From Buchnera aphidicola str. Ak (Acyrthosiphon kondoi) (GTDB taxonomy: Bacteria; Pseudomonadota; Gammaproteobacteria; Enterobacterales; Enterobacteriaceae), in the NCBI RefSeq assembly GCF_000225445.1, contig NC_017256.1, positions 372,001 through 436,000 of the forward strand: DNA of 64,000 nucleotides, read 5' to 3'. Made by a program: the position numbers and the translations under genes. Below the pieces are notes generated by a model. The model searched no databases. It had not been told where the DNA came from and saw nothing but the letters and a program-made list of their open reading frames with translations. Positions 11,218 through 20,075 of the stretch are shown one piece after another (position 1 is the stretch's first letter; the number at the start of each line of letters is the position of its first letter).

Positions 11218-12162
11218 ATGAAACATAAAATACTACCTATATCTATCGTATATATTAATAAAGATATGTTGAATCAAAGAATAGATAATTTCATGCATAG
11301 TAGGTTTAAAAATGTACCTAAAAGTATGATCTATCGCATTATAAGAACAGGAAAGATTCGAATTAACAAAAAAAGAATAAAACCACATTATAAATTAAAA
11401 ATTGGAGATATACTGAAAATTCCACCAATAAAAATCTCATGTGATCTAAAACACACCTTTTTCCCCTTAAATCATGCTAAAAACTTATTAAATAGTATTT
11501 TATATGAAGATAATTATTTATTAATTATTAATAAACCTTCAGGAATTGCAGTACATGGTGGAAGTGGATTAAGCTTTGGAATTATAGAATATTTTCGAAA
11601 ATTACGGCCGTTAGATAAATTTCTTGAACTTGTACATCGTATTGATCGTGAAACATCAGGTGTTTTAATATTAGCAAAAAAACGTACATCATTAATATCA
11701 CTACACACACAGTTAAGAGAAAAAAAAATCAAAAAAGAATACATAGCATTAGTTCATGGTTTATGGCCTATTCATATAAAAAAAATATCAGAACCTCTAT
11801 TAAAAATCCGATTAAAAAATAAACAAAAAATAGTTTTAATTGATCAAAAAGGCAAACCATCAGAAACTCATTTTCAAATAAAAAAGAAATTTTCTTCCTC
11901 AACTCTACTATCAATCGTTCCTAAAACTGGTCGTACACATCAAATTCGTGTACATACTTTACATGCAGGGCATCCAATATTATTTGATAAACGTTATGGT
12001 AAGAACAGTCTAGATCATAATATAAAAAATAATACAGGTATTAATAGACTCTTACTTCATTCTTCTGGAATTCATTTTCTTCATCCACAAAATGGTAAGA
12101 AAATTTATATAAAAGCACCCTTAGATATAGATTTTCAAAATTACTTAAATAATATGATATAG
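11218..12162 (+). CDS. rluC: 23S rRNA pseudouridine synthase RluC
   Basis: RluC makes pseudouridines 955, 2504 and 2580 of 23S rRNA in E. coli. The 314-residue product has an N-terminal S4 RNA-binding domain (about 16-75, with RIDNFMHSRFKNVPKSMIYR) and an RluA-family catalytic domain containing LVHRIDRETSGVLILAKK, where the Asp of HRIDRETSG is the catalytic residue. The C-terminal TGRTHQIRVHTLHAGHPI motif is intact. It is divergent from rne with a 252-base spacer of AT-rich palindromes; that arrangement is the same as in E. coli, which supports RluC over the paralogue RluD. Confidence 0.94.
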   Translation: MKHKILPISIVYINKDMLNQRIDNFMHSRFKNVPKSMIYRIIRTGKIRINKKRIKPHYKLKIGDILKIPPIKISCDLKHTFFPLNHAKNLLNSILYEDNYLLIINKPSGIAVHGGSGLSFGIIEYFRKLRPLDKFLELVHRIDRETSGVLILAKKRTSLISLHTQLREKKIKKEYIALVHGLWPIHIKKISEPLLKIRLKNKQKIVLIDQKGKPSETHFQIKKKFSSSTLLSIVPKTGRTHQIRVHTLHAGHPILFDKRYGKNSLDHNIKNNTGINRLLLHSSGIHFLHPQNGKKIYIKAPLDIDFQNYLNNMI

Positions 12163-12243
12163 TTTATTGAAAATAAAAGTTTATATAAAAAAATATTATT
12201 TTTATTAAACTATTTTTTAACATACTAAATAGAGAAATATTAT

Positions 12244-12408
12244 ATGGCAGTTCAAAAAAATAAACCTACTCGTTCCAAAAGAGGAATGAGACGCTCTCAT
12301 GATTCTTTATTATTACCAACTTTATCTATAGATAAATTTTCTGGAGAAACACACATTAGACACCATATTACTGTCAATGGTTATTATAAAGGGAAAAAAG
12401 TTCTTTAA
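12244..12408 (+). CDS. rpmF: 50S ribosomal protein L32
   Basis: The 54-residue product reads [20 protein letters not shown] at its start, the L32 signature, and ends with [15 protein letters not shown], as in E. coli (57 residues). L32 lies near the peptidyl-transferase exit region of the 50S subunit. AGAGA is the only purine run just before the ATG. In E. coli yceD precedes and plsX-fabH follow rpmF; all three are missing here. Confidence 0.95.
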   Translation: MAVQKNKPTRSKRGMRRSHDSLLLPTLSIDKFSGETHIRHHITVNGYYKGKKVL

Positions 12409-12778
12409 AAAAATATTTAAGAAAAATGGTACTTTTAAAAGTACCATTGGATAAAAAATAGTTATAAAAATTAAATTTATTCAATAATTTTAGAAAAATT
12501 TTTAAAAAATAATAAAAAATATATCACATTAAAATTTTTATGTTTATTAATACAATTTATTACTAAAAATTTTTTTATTTTAAATTAATAAAACATACTT
12601 ATGTTAAATAAAAAAATGTTTAATACAGAAAACATATAAATTATTAATTTAATTTATTTTTTTAAAATATTTTATAATATTATATATATTTTTACGCTTA
12701 AGGTATTTATACAATAGCAAAAAAAATATTTTATCTGTTATATTGTATAATTTTATTATAACAAAGAAGGCAATTATA
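12409..12778 (+). other. Gene-free spacer rpmF-fabD (lost plsX and fabH)
   Basis: A 370-base stretch of AT-rich sequence where E. coli has plsX and fabH. I found no remnant of either in any frame. A perfect 12-bp palindrome, AATGGTACTTTT at 12425-12436 followed directly by AAAAGTACCATT at 12437-12448, could fold after rpmF but has no T tract on the + strand. A TATAAT at 12746-12751, about 28 bases before fabD, could be its -10 element; no convincing -35 is visible. Confidence 0.6.
12425..12448. terminator. Possible weak terminator or stabilising hairpin after rpmF
   Basis: Perfect 12-bp inverted repeat with no spacer, starting 17 bases after the rpmF stop. The downstream sequence on + is GGATAAAAAATAG, lacking a U run, so termination on + is doubtful. 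It may protect the 3' end of rpmF mRNA. Confidence 0.45.
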
Positions 12779-13728
12779 ATGAATTTATTTACAATGTTAT
12801 TTCCAGGACAAGGCTCTCAATATATAGGTATGCTATCTTCATTTTTTTATAAAAAAAATAATATCTTTCAACAGACTTTTGATGAAGCATCAGAATATAT
12901 TCATATTGATTTATTTAAGTTAATACAAGAGGGCCCTGAATTTAAATTAAATCAAAGTAAATATACACAAGTTGCCATATTAACTGCATCAGTTGCAATA
13001 TATCGTTTTTGGAATAATAAAAATGGAAGAAGTCCTTCATTTATGTCAGGACATAGTCTAGGCGAATATTCTGCTTTAGTGTGTTCTGATTCAATAAAAT
13101 TTTCTGATGCATTAAAAATCGTTTTTTTACGGGGTCAACTTATGGAAGAAGCAGTTATAAACAGACCTTCTTTAATGCAAGCTGTTATTGGTATAGACAA
13201 GAAAAAAGTTCAAGCTGCATGTTTAGTCAGATCAAAAAAAAAATTGTTTCTTTAGCAAGTGTAAACTCTCATAATCAAATTGTAGTTTCAGGAGATAGAT
13301 CTGCTGTGTATCAAGCTTGTTTAAATTGTAAAAAATTAGGTGCTAAATACATATTTAAACTTAATACTAATATACCTGCACATTCTGAAATATTAAAACC
13401 AATATCTAAAAAATTAAAAAAAATATTAAACATAGTAAACGTATGTCCACCAAAAATTCCAGTAATTAATAATGTTGATGTAAAATTTGAGAATACTAGC
13501 ATAAAAATTAAAAATGCATTAATCAGACAAATTTATAGTACTGTAAGATGGAAAGAAATTATAGATTTTATAAAATTAAAAAAAAATTTTATAATGTTAG
13601 AAATTGGACCTAATAAAAAATTAACTAATTTAAACAAAAAAGATAAAAATATCATTGCATTCAGTACAAATAATTTAAAAAATTTTTTAATAGCATTTAA
13701 GGAAATTAATAAAGAAAAAAATGAATAA
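12779..13728 (+). CDS. fabD: Malonyl-CoA:ACP transacylase FabD, frameshifted at a poly-A tract
   Basis: FabD transfers malonyl from CoA to acyl carrier protein. The first part (12779-13255) has FPGQGSQYIGM and the nucleophile motif GHSLGE (Ser about 93); the second (in frame through 13728) has the catalytic His in NIPAHSEILKP and NNVDVKFEN. The two halves are in different frames. The switch falls in a run of ten A at 13234-13243: the upstream frame continues as SKKKLFL and stops at 13255, while one extra A would give SKKKIVSLASVN, which matches the family. Ser and His therefore sit on opposite sides of the shift, so neither fragment alone can be active. The ATG at 12779 follows AGAAGG. The 3' end overlaps fabG by 8 bases. 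Confidence 0.9.
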
Positions 13729-14455
13729 AAACAGAAAAACTGTTTTGATAACAGGTGCAAATCGCGGAATAGGAAAAGCGATTGCGAAAAAATTTATAAA
13801 TAAAGGCATACAAGTAATTGGCACATCGACTACACAAGATGGAGTAAAAAATATTGAGGACTATCTAAAAGGAAATGGATTTGGTTTTATTTTAAATTTA
13901 AAAAATACTGATTCTATTACTGAAACTATTAAAGAAATTTATAAAAAAAAGTATTCTATTGATATATTAATTAATAATGCTGGCATTAAGGAAGATAATT
14001 TATTAGTTAAAATGAAAAATAAAGAATGGAATGATGTTATAAAAACTAATTTATCATCAATATTTTATCTTGTGAAATCTGTTATTCGACCAATGATTAA
14101 AAAAAAACAAGGTAGAATTATTACTATTGGTTCAGTTATTGCTTATACAGGTAATAAGGGACAAGTTAATTATAGTGCTTCAAAGTCAGGACTAGTTGGA
14201 TTTCATAAATCATTAGCATTAGAAGTAGCATCAAAGGGTATTACTGTTAATATTGTTTCACCAGGTTTGATTAAAACAGATTTTACTAATACATTAAGCT
14301 CAATTCAAAATCAAAAATATATATCTAATATTCCCATGAAAAGACTAGGAAATCCAGAAGAAATAGCAGATGCTGTCATTTTTTTATCTTCAAAAAAAGC
14401 ATCATATATCACTGGACATACATTGCATATAAATGGTGGTATGTATATGATATAA
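13721..14455 (+). CDS. fabG: 3-oxoacyl-ACP reductase FabG
   Basis: FabG is the NADPH-dependent reductase of the fatty-acid elongation cycle. The 244-residue product is full length (E. coli 244). It has the short-chain dehydrogenase features: TGANRGIGKAIA (cofactor loop, about residues 9-20), the NNAG motif, the Ser-Tyr-Lys triad in ITIGSVIAYTG and YSASKSG, and the C-terminal ITGHTLHINGGMYM block. It overlaps the end of fabD by 8 bases in another frame, as in a coupled operon, and acpP follows. Confidence 0.96.
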   Translation: MNKNRKTVLITGANRGIGKAIAKKFINKGIQVIGTSTTQDGVKNIEDYLKGNGFGFILNLKNTDSITETIKEIYKKKYSIDILINNAGIKEDNLLVKMKNKEWNDVIKTNLSSIFYLVKSVIRPMIKKKQGRIITIGSVIAYTGNKGQVNYSASKSGLVGFHKSLALEVASKGITVNIVSPGLIKTDFTNTLSSIQNQKYISNIPMKRLGNPEEIADAVIFLSSKKASYITGHTLHINGGMYMI

Positions 14456-14511
14456 TAATAATTATATAAATCTTAAAATCTTTTTTAAAAAATATAACGG
14501 AAATCATGAAC

Positions 14512-14757
14512 ATGAAAAATATTGAACAACGTATAAAACAAATCATTATTGAAAAACTAGATGTAAAAAAAGAAGACATTTTAAATGAAGCATCCTTTAT
14601 AGATGATCTTGGTGCAGACTCACTTGATACAGTAGAATTAATTATGGCTTTAGAAGAAGAGTTTGATATTGAAATATCAGATGAAAAAGCAGAAAAAATT
14701 AATACAGTACAAGATTCTATCGACTACATTAAAAATCACTATTCACAAAATAAATAA
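14512..14757 (+). CDS. acpP: Acyl carrier protein
   Basis: AcpP carries the growing acyl chain on a phosphopantetheine arm. The product is 81 residues and strongly acidic, with the attachment motif [20 protein letters not shown]; the Ser is residue 37 counting Met, as in E. coli. An ATG at 14506 (two codons earlier) is also possible; 14512 was chosen because the GGAA at 14499-14502 is about 9 bases upstream and the start then aligns with E. coli. fabF, which follows acpP in E. coli, is missing; the elongating ketosynthase must be encoded elsewhere. Confidence 0.96.
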   Translation: MKNIEQRIKQIIIEKLDVKKEDILNEASFIDDLGADSLDTVELIMALEEEFDIEISDEKAEKINTVQDSIDYIKNHYSQNK

Positions 14758-14772
14758 TTTTATATATTTTTT

Positions 14773-14803
14773 AAAAAATTAACATTCAAATGTTAAATTT
14801 TTT
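14773..14803 (+). terminator. Intrinsic terminator after acpP
   Basis: Core stem TTAACATT (14779-14786) pairs with AATGTTAA (14789-14796) around a 2-base spacer, extended by a flanking A run against a T run, and followed by AAATTTTTT. It begins about 15 bases after the acpP stop. This would separate the fab genes from tmk-holB. Confidence 0.65.
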
Positions 14804-14863
14804 ATGAAATATTTAATATACATAAAACAGAATAAACATTAAATCTTAAATATTTAAAAAAGA

Positions 14864-15502
14864 ATGATAAAAAATAAATTTATTGTAATTGAAGGTTTAG
14901 AAGGTGCTGGTAAAACTCATGCATGTATGTGTGTTAAAAATATATTAAATCAATTTAGTATTAAGAATATACTATTAGTACGCCAACCTGGTAGCACACC
15001 TATTGCTGAAGATATAAGAAAATTGATTAAAAAAAAATTTGATACTGACAATCTTATTAAAGAAACTGAATTATTGTTAATGTATGCAGCAAGGATACAA
15101 TTATTTGAAAAAAAAATAAAACCCGCATTAAAAAATGGAATATGGGTAATTTCTGATCGTCATGATTTATCTACTTTAGCTTATCAAGGTGGTGGTTTAG
15201 GTATTAAGAAAAAAATAATTACTAAATTAAAATCTTTATTTTTGCATGATTTTATACCAGATTTAACTATTTACTTAGATGTATCTCCAAAAATTGGATT
15301 AGAAAGAGCATTAAGAAGAAATCCATTAGATTCAATTGAAAGCAGATCTTTAGAATTTTTTAAAAAAACTAGAAAATATTATTTGAAAAATGTCAAACTA
15401 GATCAAAAAACTATAACAATCAATGCTAATTTAAATATCAAAACAGTAACTCAAAATATTACAAAAAAAATATTAAATTGGCTTAATAAAAAAGTTATAT
15501 GA
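14864..15502 (+). CDS. tmk: Thymidylate kinase
   Basis: Tmk phosphorylates dTMP to dTDP. The 212-residue product (E. coli 213) has the P-loop GLEGAGKTHAC (about residues 10-20), RQPGSTPIAE (E. coli REPGGTPLAE), and SDRHDLSTLAYQGGG, the dTMP-binding and LID region. The Arg-Glu-Pro-Gly pattern is changed to Arg-Gln-Pro-Gly here; in E. coli that Glu lies near the substrate phosphate, so this is worth noting, though it occurs in an otherwise intact enzyme. AAAGA precedes the ATG. The stop overlaps holB by four bases (ATGA), as in E. coli. Confidence 0.94.
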   Translation: MIKNKFIVIEGLEGAGKTHACMCVKNILNQFSIKNILLVRQPGSTPIAEDIRKLIKKKFDTDNLIKETELLLMYAARIQLFEKKIKPALKNGIWVISDRHDLSTLAYQGGGLGIKKKIITKLKSLFLHDFIPDLTIYLDVSPKIGLERALRRNPLDSIESRSLEFFKKTRKYYLKNVKLDQKTITINANLNIKTVTQNITKKILNWLNKKVI

Positions 15503-16488
15503 AATTATACCCCTGGTTAATCAAACCGTATAATAATATTATACGGCAATATCAAACAAAAAAAGCTCATCATGCGATTTTAATAAAAACTCAAAAAGGC
15601 ATAGGAGTATCATTATTAATTTGGTTTATTGGGAAATGGCTATTATGTTTAAAACCTGTAGGAATAGATTTTTGTAATAAATGTCATGGATGTAAATTAA
15701 TGTCTTCAAACAATCATCCTGATTGGCATGATTGTATAACTGAAAAAAATCATATTTTTGGCGTAGAAGATATACGAATTATAAATGAAAAAATATTTAA
15801 ATGTTCTCAACAAGGCGGATCTAAAATTATTTTTATATCAGATACTGAAAAATTAACAGAATCAGCAATTAATGCTTTTTTAAAAACTTTAGAAGAACCA
15901 CCTAAAAAAACTTGGTTTTTTCTTGTGAATTATAAAAATTTAGATTTACATTCCACATTAAATAGTCGCTGTCTTGTATATAAATTGTTTATTCCACAAG
16001 AAAAAGATAGTTTAAATTGGTTAGAAAAAGAAATTAATAAAAACAATAAATCAAATTTAACAGCACTACGCATATATCAAGGTTCCCCATTATCTGCAAA
16101 AAAATTTATTAATAGTAATAAATGGATAGATAGAATAAATTTTTATAAATATTTATATGATGCTTTTATAAATAAAAATCTATTAAAAATATTACCACTA
16201 TTAAATGAAAAAAATAGCGCAATAAAAATTGATTGGATATGTTTTTTATTATTTGATTCTATTAAATTCAGATTTAATGAAAAAAATAATTTAACTAATA
16301 TTGATCAAATAGAACTTATTAAATTTCTTTCTGATAATTATCAAAATATTATTTTAGATACTAGTATTCGTACTTGGATGCACTGTAAATATAGATTATT
16401 AAATATATCTGGCATTAATTATGAATTATTATTATTAGAACAGTTACTTAAATGGGAAAAAATTTTAAATTTTGTATTGAAAAATTAA
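15499..16488 (+). CDS. holB: DNA polymerase III delta-prime subunit
   Basis: The delta-prime subunit is the rigid member of the clamp loader that opens the beta clamp. The 329-residue product (E. coli 334) has YPWLIKPYNNIIRQYQ at the start, the zinc-binding FCNKCHGCKLM, the region AINAFLKTLEEPPKKTWFFL (SRC-type NSRC motif follows as LNSRCLVY), and a diverged C-terminal collar domain. It overlaps tmk by 4 bases and precedes the tatD-family gene, the E. coli order. The C-terminal third is Lys/Asn/Ile-rich with poor conservation, usual in this genome. Confidence 0.92.
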   Translation: MKLYPWLIKPYNNIIRQYQTKKAHHAILIKTQKGIGVSLLIWFIGKWLLCLKPVGIDFCNKCHGCKLMSSNNHPDWHDCITEKNHIFGVEDIRIINEKIFKCSQQGGSKIIFISDTEKLTESAINAFLKTLEEPPKKTWFFLVNYKNLDLHSTLNSRCLVYKLFIPQEKDSLNWLEKEINKNNKSNLTALRIYQGSPLSAKKFINSNKWIDRINFYKYLYDAFINKNLLKILPLLNEKNSAIKIDWICFLLFDSIKFRFNEKNNLTNIDQIELIKFLSDNYQNIILDTSIRTWMHCKYRLLNISGINYELLLLEQLLKWEKILNFVLKN

Positions 16489-16511
16489 TTTTTATATAAA
16501 AGAGATAAATT

Positions 16512-17306
16512 ATGTTCTTAATTGATTCACATTGTCATCTTGATAGATTAAATTATTATTCATTACATGAAAATATAGAAGATGTATTGAAAAAATCTTA
16601 TATCAATTATATAAAAAAATTTTTAACAGTATCAACTTCTATAAATAATTTTTATAGCATTAAAAAATTATTCGAAAAATATCATTTTATCTTTTATTCT
16701 TGTGGTACACATCCATTAAACTGTGAAAAAGAATTAAATAATTTTAATTCAATAGAAAAAATATCTAAGAAAATAAAAGAATTATCTTCTATAAAACGTG
16801 TTATAGCAATTGGAGAAACTGGTCTAGATTATCATCATTCACTTGAAACTAAAAAAATACAACAAGATTTTTTTCGGGAACATATTAGAATTGCAATAGA
16901 ATTAAAAAAACCAATTATAGTACATGCTCGTAACTCTATGGATGATACTATAAAGATATTAAAAGAAGAAAACGCAGAAAAATGTATAGGAGTATTACAT
17001 TCCTTTACTGGAAATTATAATAATGCAATTCAATTATTAGATCTGGGTTTTTATATTTCCTATTCTGGTATGATTACATTTAAAAACTCTATAGAACTTT
17101 GTAATACAATAAAAAAAATACCATTAGATCGTTTATTAATCGAAACAGATTCACCATATTTATCACCAGTCCCTTATAGAGGAAAGGAAAACCAACCTGC
17201 ATATTTATTTTATATAATAAAAAAAATTTCTATATTAAAAAAAATAGACATGAGTATACTTGCAAAAATTACAACAAAAAATTTTTATACATTATTTAAT
17301 GTATAG
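16512..17306 (+). CDS. ycfH: TatD-family metal-dependent hydrolase (YcfH)
   Basis: Member of the TatD DNase/metallohydrolase family. The 264-residue product matches E. coli YcfH (265) in length and position after holB. Metal-binding motifs are all visible: DSHCHLDRL at residues 5-13, [12 protein letters not shown] (about 98-109), [22 protein letters not shown] and [11 protein letters not shown]. Family members have 3'-5' exonuclease activity in vitro; the physiological substrate of YcfH is not settled. AAGAG lies upstream of the ATG. Confidence 0.93.
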   Translation: MFLIDSHCHLDRLNYYSLHENIEDVLKKSYINYIKKFLTVSTSINNFYSIKKLFEKYHFIFYSCGTHPLNCEKELNNFNSIEKISKKIKELSSIKRVIAIGETGLDYHHSLETKKIQQDFFREHIRIAIELKKPIIVHARNSMDDTIKILKEENAEKCIGVLHSFTGNYNNAIQLLDLGFYISYSGMITFKNSIELCNTIKKIPLDRLLIETDSPYLSPVPYRGKENQPAYLFYIIKKISILKKIDMSILAKITTKNFYTLFNV

Positions 17307-17403
17307 TAAATTTTATCTTAATATTTCATACTTAATAAAAAAACAATATGTATTGTATACAATTAATATAACCTTTTTATATATACTTAGGAGTCTTTTT
17401 GAT

Positions 17404-18843
17404 ATGTTTAAAAATGTATTTGCAAACCTTCAAAAGGTTGGTAAATCACTTATGTTACCTGTTTCAGTGCTACCTATTGCAGGAATACTTCTAGGAATAG
17501 GATCTGCACATTTTAGTTTATTACCAGAAATTCTTTCTCAAATTATGGCTCAAACAGGTGGATCTGTCTTTAGCAATATGCCATTAATATTTGCAATTGG
17601 TGTAGCTCTAGGATTTACTAAAAATGATGGTGTGGCAGCATTAGCAGCAGTTGTATCTTATGGGATTTTAATTCAAACATTAATTGCAGTTGAACCAGTT
17701 ATTTTAAATACAACTATTGATATTATAAAAGACAAACATCTTTGTGATACTGGCATATTAGGAGGAATTATTGCAGGTGCAATCTCAGCTTATATGTTTA
17801 ATAAATTTTATCGTATTCAATTACCTGAATATTTAGGTTTTTTTGCTGGTAAAAGGTTTGTTCCCATTATCTCAGGATTATCGTCAATACTAATAGGTTT
17901 AATATTATCTATTATTTGGCCCCCAATTGGTCAAGGAATTAAAGTTTTTTCTCAATGGGCTGCTTACCAAAATCCTGTTCTTGCTTTTGCATTATATGGA
18001 TTAGTAGAAAGAGCTCTAGTGCCATTTGGATTGCATCATATATGGAATGTTCCATTTCAAATGCAAATCGGAGAATATACTAATTCTATCGGACAAGTCT
18101 TTCACGGAGACATCGCTAGATATATGGCAGGTGATGCTACAGCCGGAAATTTATCAGGAGGTTTTATTTTCAAAATGTATGGTCTTCCAGGGGCTGCACT
18201 AGCAATTTGGCATTCAGCTAAAAAGGAAAATAAGACTAAAATAGGGAGTATTATGATTTCAGCAGCATTAACAGCTTTTTTAACTGGTATTACTGAACCA
18301 ATTGAATTTTCATTTATTATTGTTGCGCCAATATTATATATTCTGCATGCTTTTTTAGCAGGATTATCTTTCCCATTATGTATTTTTTTAGATATGCGAG
18401 CAGGAACTAGTTTTTCACATGGATTTATAGACTTTATAGTATTAAGTGGAAACAGTCATCATATATTTCTTTTCCCAATTATTGGAATACTTTATGGATT
18501 ATTATATTATATTTTATTTTATTTTTTAATTATTAATTTTAATTTAAATACACCAGGTAGAGAAGATATTAAAAGTAATATATTAGAAAAAAATAACAGT
18601 GAAATTGCACCGTATATTATTACAGCATTAGGTGGAAAAAATAATATTAAAAATTTAGATGCATGTATTACTAGATTAAGAATTACTGTTTTAGAAGTAT
18701 CCAAAGTCAATCAAAAAGATTTAAAAAATATTGGTGCGGCCGGAGTAATAATCTCAGGTTCAGGAATACAAGTTGTTTTTGGAACAAGATCCGAAAATAT
18801 CAAAACAGCAATAGATGAGCATATGAAAAATAAGGAATGTTAA
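17404..18843 (+). CDS. ptsG: PTS glucose permease, enzyme IIBC
   Basis: PtsG imports and phosphorylates glucose at the inner membrane using phosphate from HPr and EIIA-Glc. The 479-residue product begins [20 protein letters not shown], nearly identical to E. coli (477 residues). The IIC domain (about 1-385) is membrane embedded and contains [20 protein letters not shown] and [10 protein letters not shown]. The IIB domain has [10 protein letters not shown], with the phosphorylated Cys at residue 421 exactly as in E. coli. The start at 17404 follows AGGAG; the frame is open 48 codons further up, but that part overlaps ycfH and matches nothing. The high conservation fits a glucose-fed symbiont. 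Confidence 0.97.
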   Translation: MFKNVFANLQKVGKSLMLPVSVLPIAGILLGIGSAHFSLLPEILSQIMAQTGGSVFSNMPLIFAIGVALGFTKNDGVAALAAVVSYGILIQTLIAVEPVILNTTIDIIKDKHLCDTGILGGIIAGAISAYMFNKFYRIQLPEYLGFFAGKRFVPIISGLSSILIGLILSIIWPPIGQGIKVFSQWAAYQNPVLAFALYGLVERALVPFGLHHIWNVPFQMQIGEYTNSIGQVFHGDIARYMAGDATAGNLSGGFIFKMYGLPGAALAIWHSAKKENKTKIGSIMISAALTAFLTGITEPIEFSFIIVAPILYILHAFLAGLSFPLCIFLDMRAGTSFSHGFIDFIVLSGNSHHIFLFPIIGILYGLLYYILFYFLIINFNLNTPGREDIKSNILEKNNSEIAPYIITALGGKNNIKNLDACITRLRITVLEVSKVNQKDLKNIGAAGVIISGSGIQVVFGTRSENIKTAIDEHMKNKEC

Positions 18844-18845
18844 TT

Positions 18846-19190
18846 ATGCAAGATGATTCAATTTTTAAGAAAATTATCACAAAAAAAATACCAGCCCACA
18901 TTGTTTACCAAGATGAAAAAGTTACTGCTTTTAAGGATATAAAACCAAAAGCACCAGTACATATATTAATTATACCAAATGTTTTTATTGCATCATTAAA
19001 CGATATTAATAAAAAAAATAAATCGATCTTATCTCATATGTTTTATGTTGCCACTGATATTGCTAAAAGAAAAAAAATCAGTCAAGAAGGATATAGAATT
19101 ATTATTAATTGTAATAAGAATGGCGGTCAAGAAATTAACTATCTTCATATGCATTTATTAGGAGGTAAAAAACTAGGATCATTTTTTTAA
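18846..19190 (+). CDS. hinT: HIT-family nucleotide hydrolase HinT
   Basis: HinT hydrolyses purine nucleoside phosphoramidates and aminoacyl-adenylates. The 114-residue product aligns with E. coli HinT (119), including [17 protein letters not shown] and [14 protein letters not shown]. The HIT triad reads YLHMH: Tyr99 replaces the first His, while the nucleophile His101 and His103 are kept. The ATG at 18846 follows AAGGA that lies inside the end of ptsG, only 2 bases from its stop, implying co-transcription. fhuE, which separates the two in E. coli, is gone. Confidence 0.93.
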   Translation: MQDDSIFKKIITKKIPAHIVYQDEKVTAFKDIKPKAPVHILIIPNVFIASLNDINKKNKSILSHMFYVATDIAKRKKISQEGYRIIINCNKNGGQEINYLHMHLLGGKKLGSFF

Positions 19191-19371
19191 TATTTTTTAT
19201 TTAGAAATTTTTATAAAAACTCAATTATTTTATAATATAAAGATAAAATTTTAGTTAATTTTTATTATCTATATTATTTTTTGTGTTTTTATAAATGGTT
19301 GTTTTTTGTAAAAAAAGTAGAAAAATCGTATTTTTATTATTTTAAAATTTTATTTAACTTTAGAAAATATT

Positions 19372-19743
19372 ATGTTAAAAATATTAAAATTGAATAAGAT
19401 ATTGATCTTTAAGAAAATATTATTTTTTATTTATTTACTAGAGAACAATACTAATATTTTTATAGATTCAGAAAAAATAACAGATTTAATAAAAAATATA
19501 TACAAAAAAAATAATACAATTTCTTTTCTTGAAAAAAATAATTGAAAAAAATAAAAAAAATTAGTTATGTTAAAAACAAAAAAAGTTAAATAAAGGTACT
19601 GCAATTTTTCTATCTTGTAAAATAATACAAGATATTATCTTCATAGCTACATTTCTAAAAAAAGAACCTTTTTATTAAATATAGAATTCATACTAGTTAA
19701 GACAGGAGAAATAATACTCATAAAAAAAGAAAAACTTTATTAG
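19372..19743 (+). pseudogene. lpoB: Decayed lpoB (ycfM) lipoprotein gene
   Basis: LpoB is the outer-membrane lipoprotein activator of PBP1b; in E. coli it lies after hinT. Here an ATG at 19372 opens a 57-codon frame containing TNIFIDSEKITDLIKN, which aligns without gaps to the E. coli segment TNGSLNAAEATETLRN as I remember it. After a stop at 19543, a second frame from 19595 reads GTAIFLSCKIIQDIIFIAT (similar in pattern to the E. coli AIGIARNVGAHYVLYSS region), and from about 19675 the first frame resumes with LNIEFILVKTGEII (E. coli LQMQLMLVQTGEII). At least two frameshifts and internal stops make it non-functional. No lipobox remains. Confidence 0.72.
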
Positions 19744-20075
19744 TAATAATAAAAATAGCATATATGTAAATATTATCAAAAAAATATTATATTCAATATA
19801 GAAAAAAAATAGTTTAAAATTTTTATTTTATTTTTTAATAAACTAATTTTTTATTATATGAAACATCTAAATACTAGTTTTTTAAAATAAAAAAACTATT
19901 TCAGTATTAATAAGAGTAGCCCTTTCTACTGAAATTTATATAATTCAACAATTAATTATTTTTTTGAATATAAAAAAATAGATTTCTCTATTTATACACC
20001 AGTAGAAAGTTCTAACTCTTAATTATTATTGAAAAAAAACTAAATTAGTTTTAAAAAATATATATTCTAATAAAA
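19744..20075. other. Gene-free spacer with overlapping inverted repeats
   Basis: About 330 bases between the lpoB remnant (+) and the porin (-). No coding remnant is recognisable. TTTCAGTA (19899-19906) pairs with TACTGAAA (19928-19935), and CTTTCTACTG (19923-19932) also pairs with CAGTAGAAAG (20000-20009). The two pairings share bases and so are mutually exclusive. They lie 3' of the porin gene on its strand. Confidence 0.5.
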
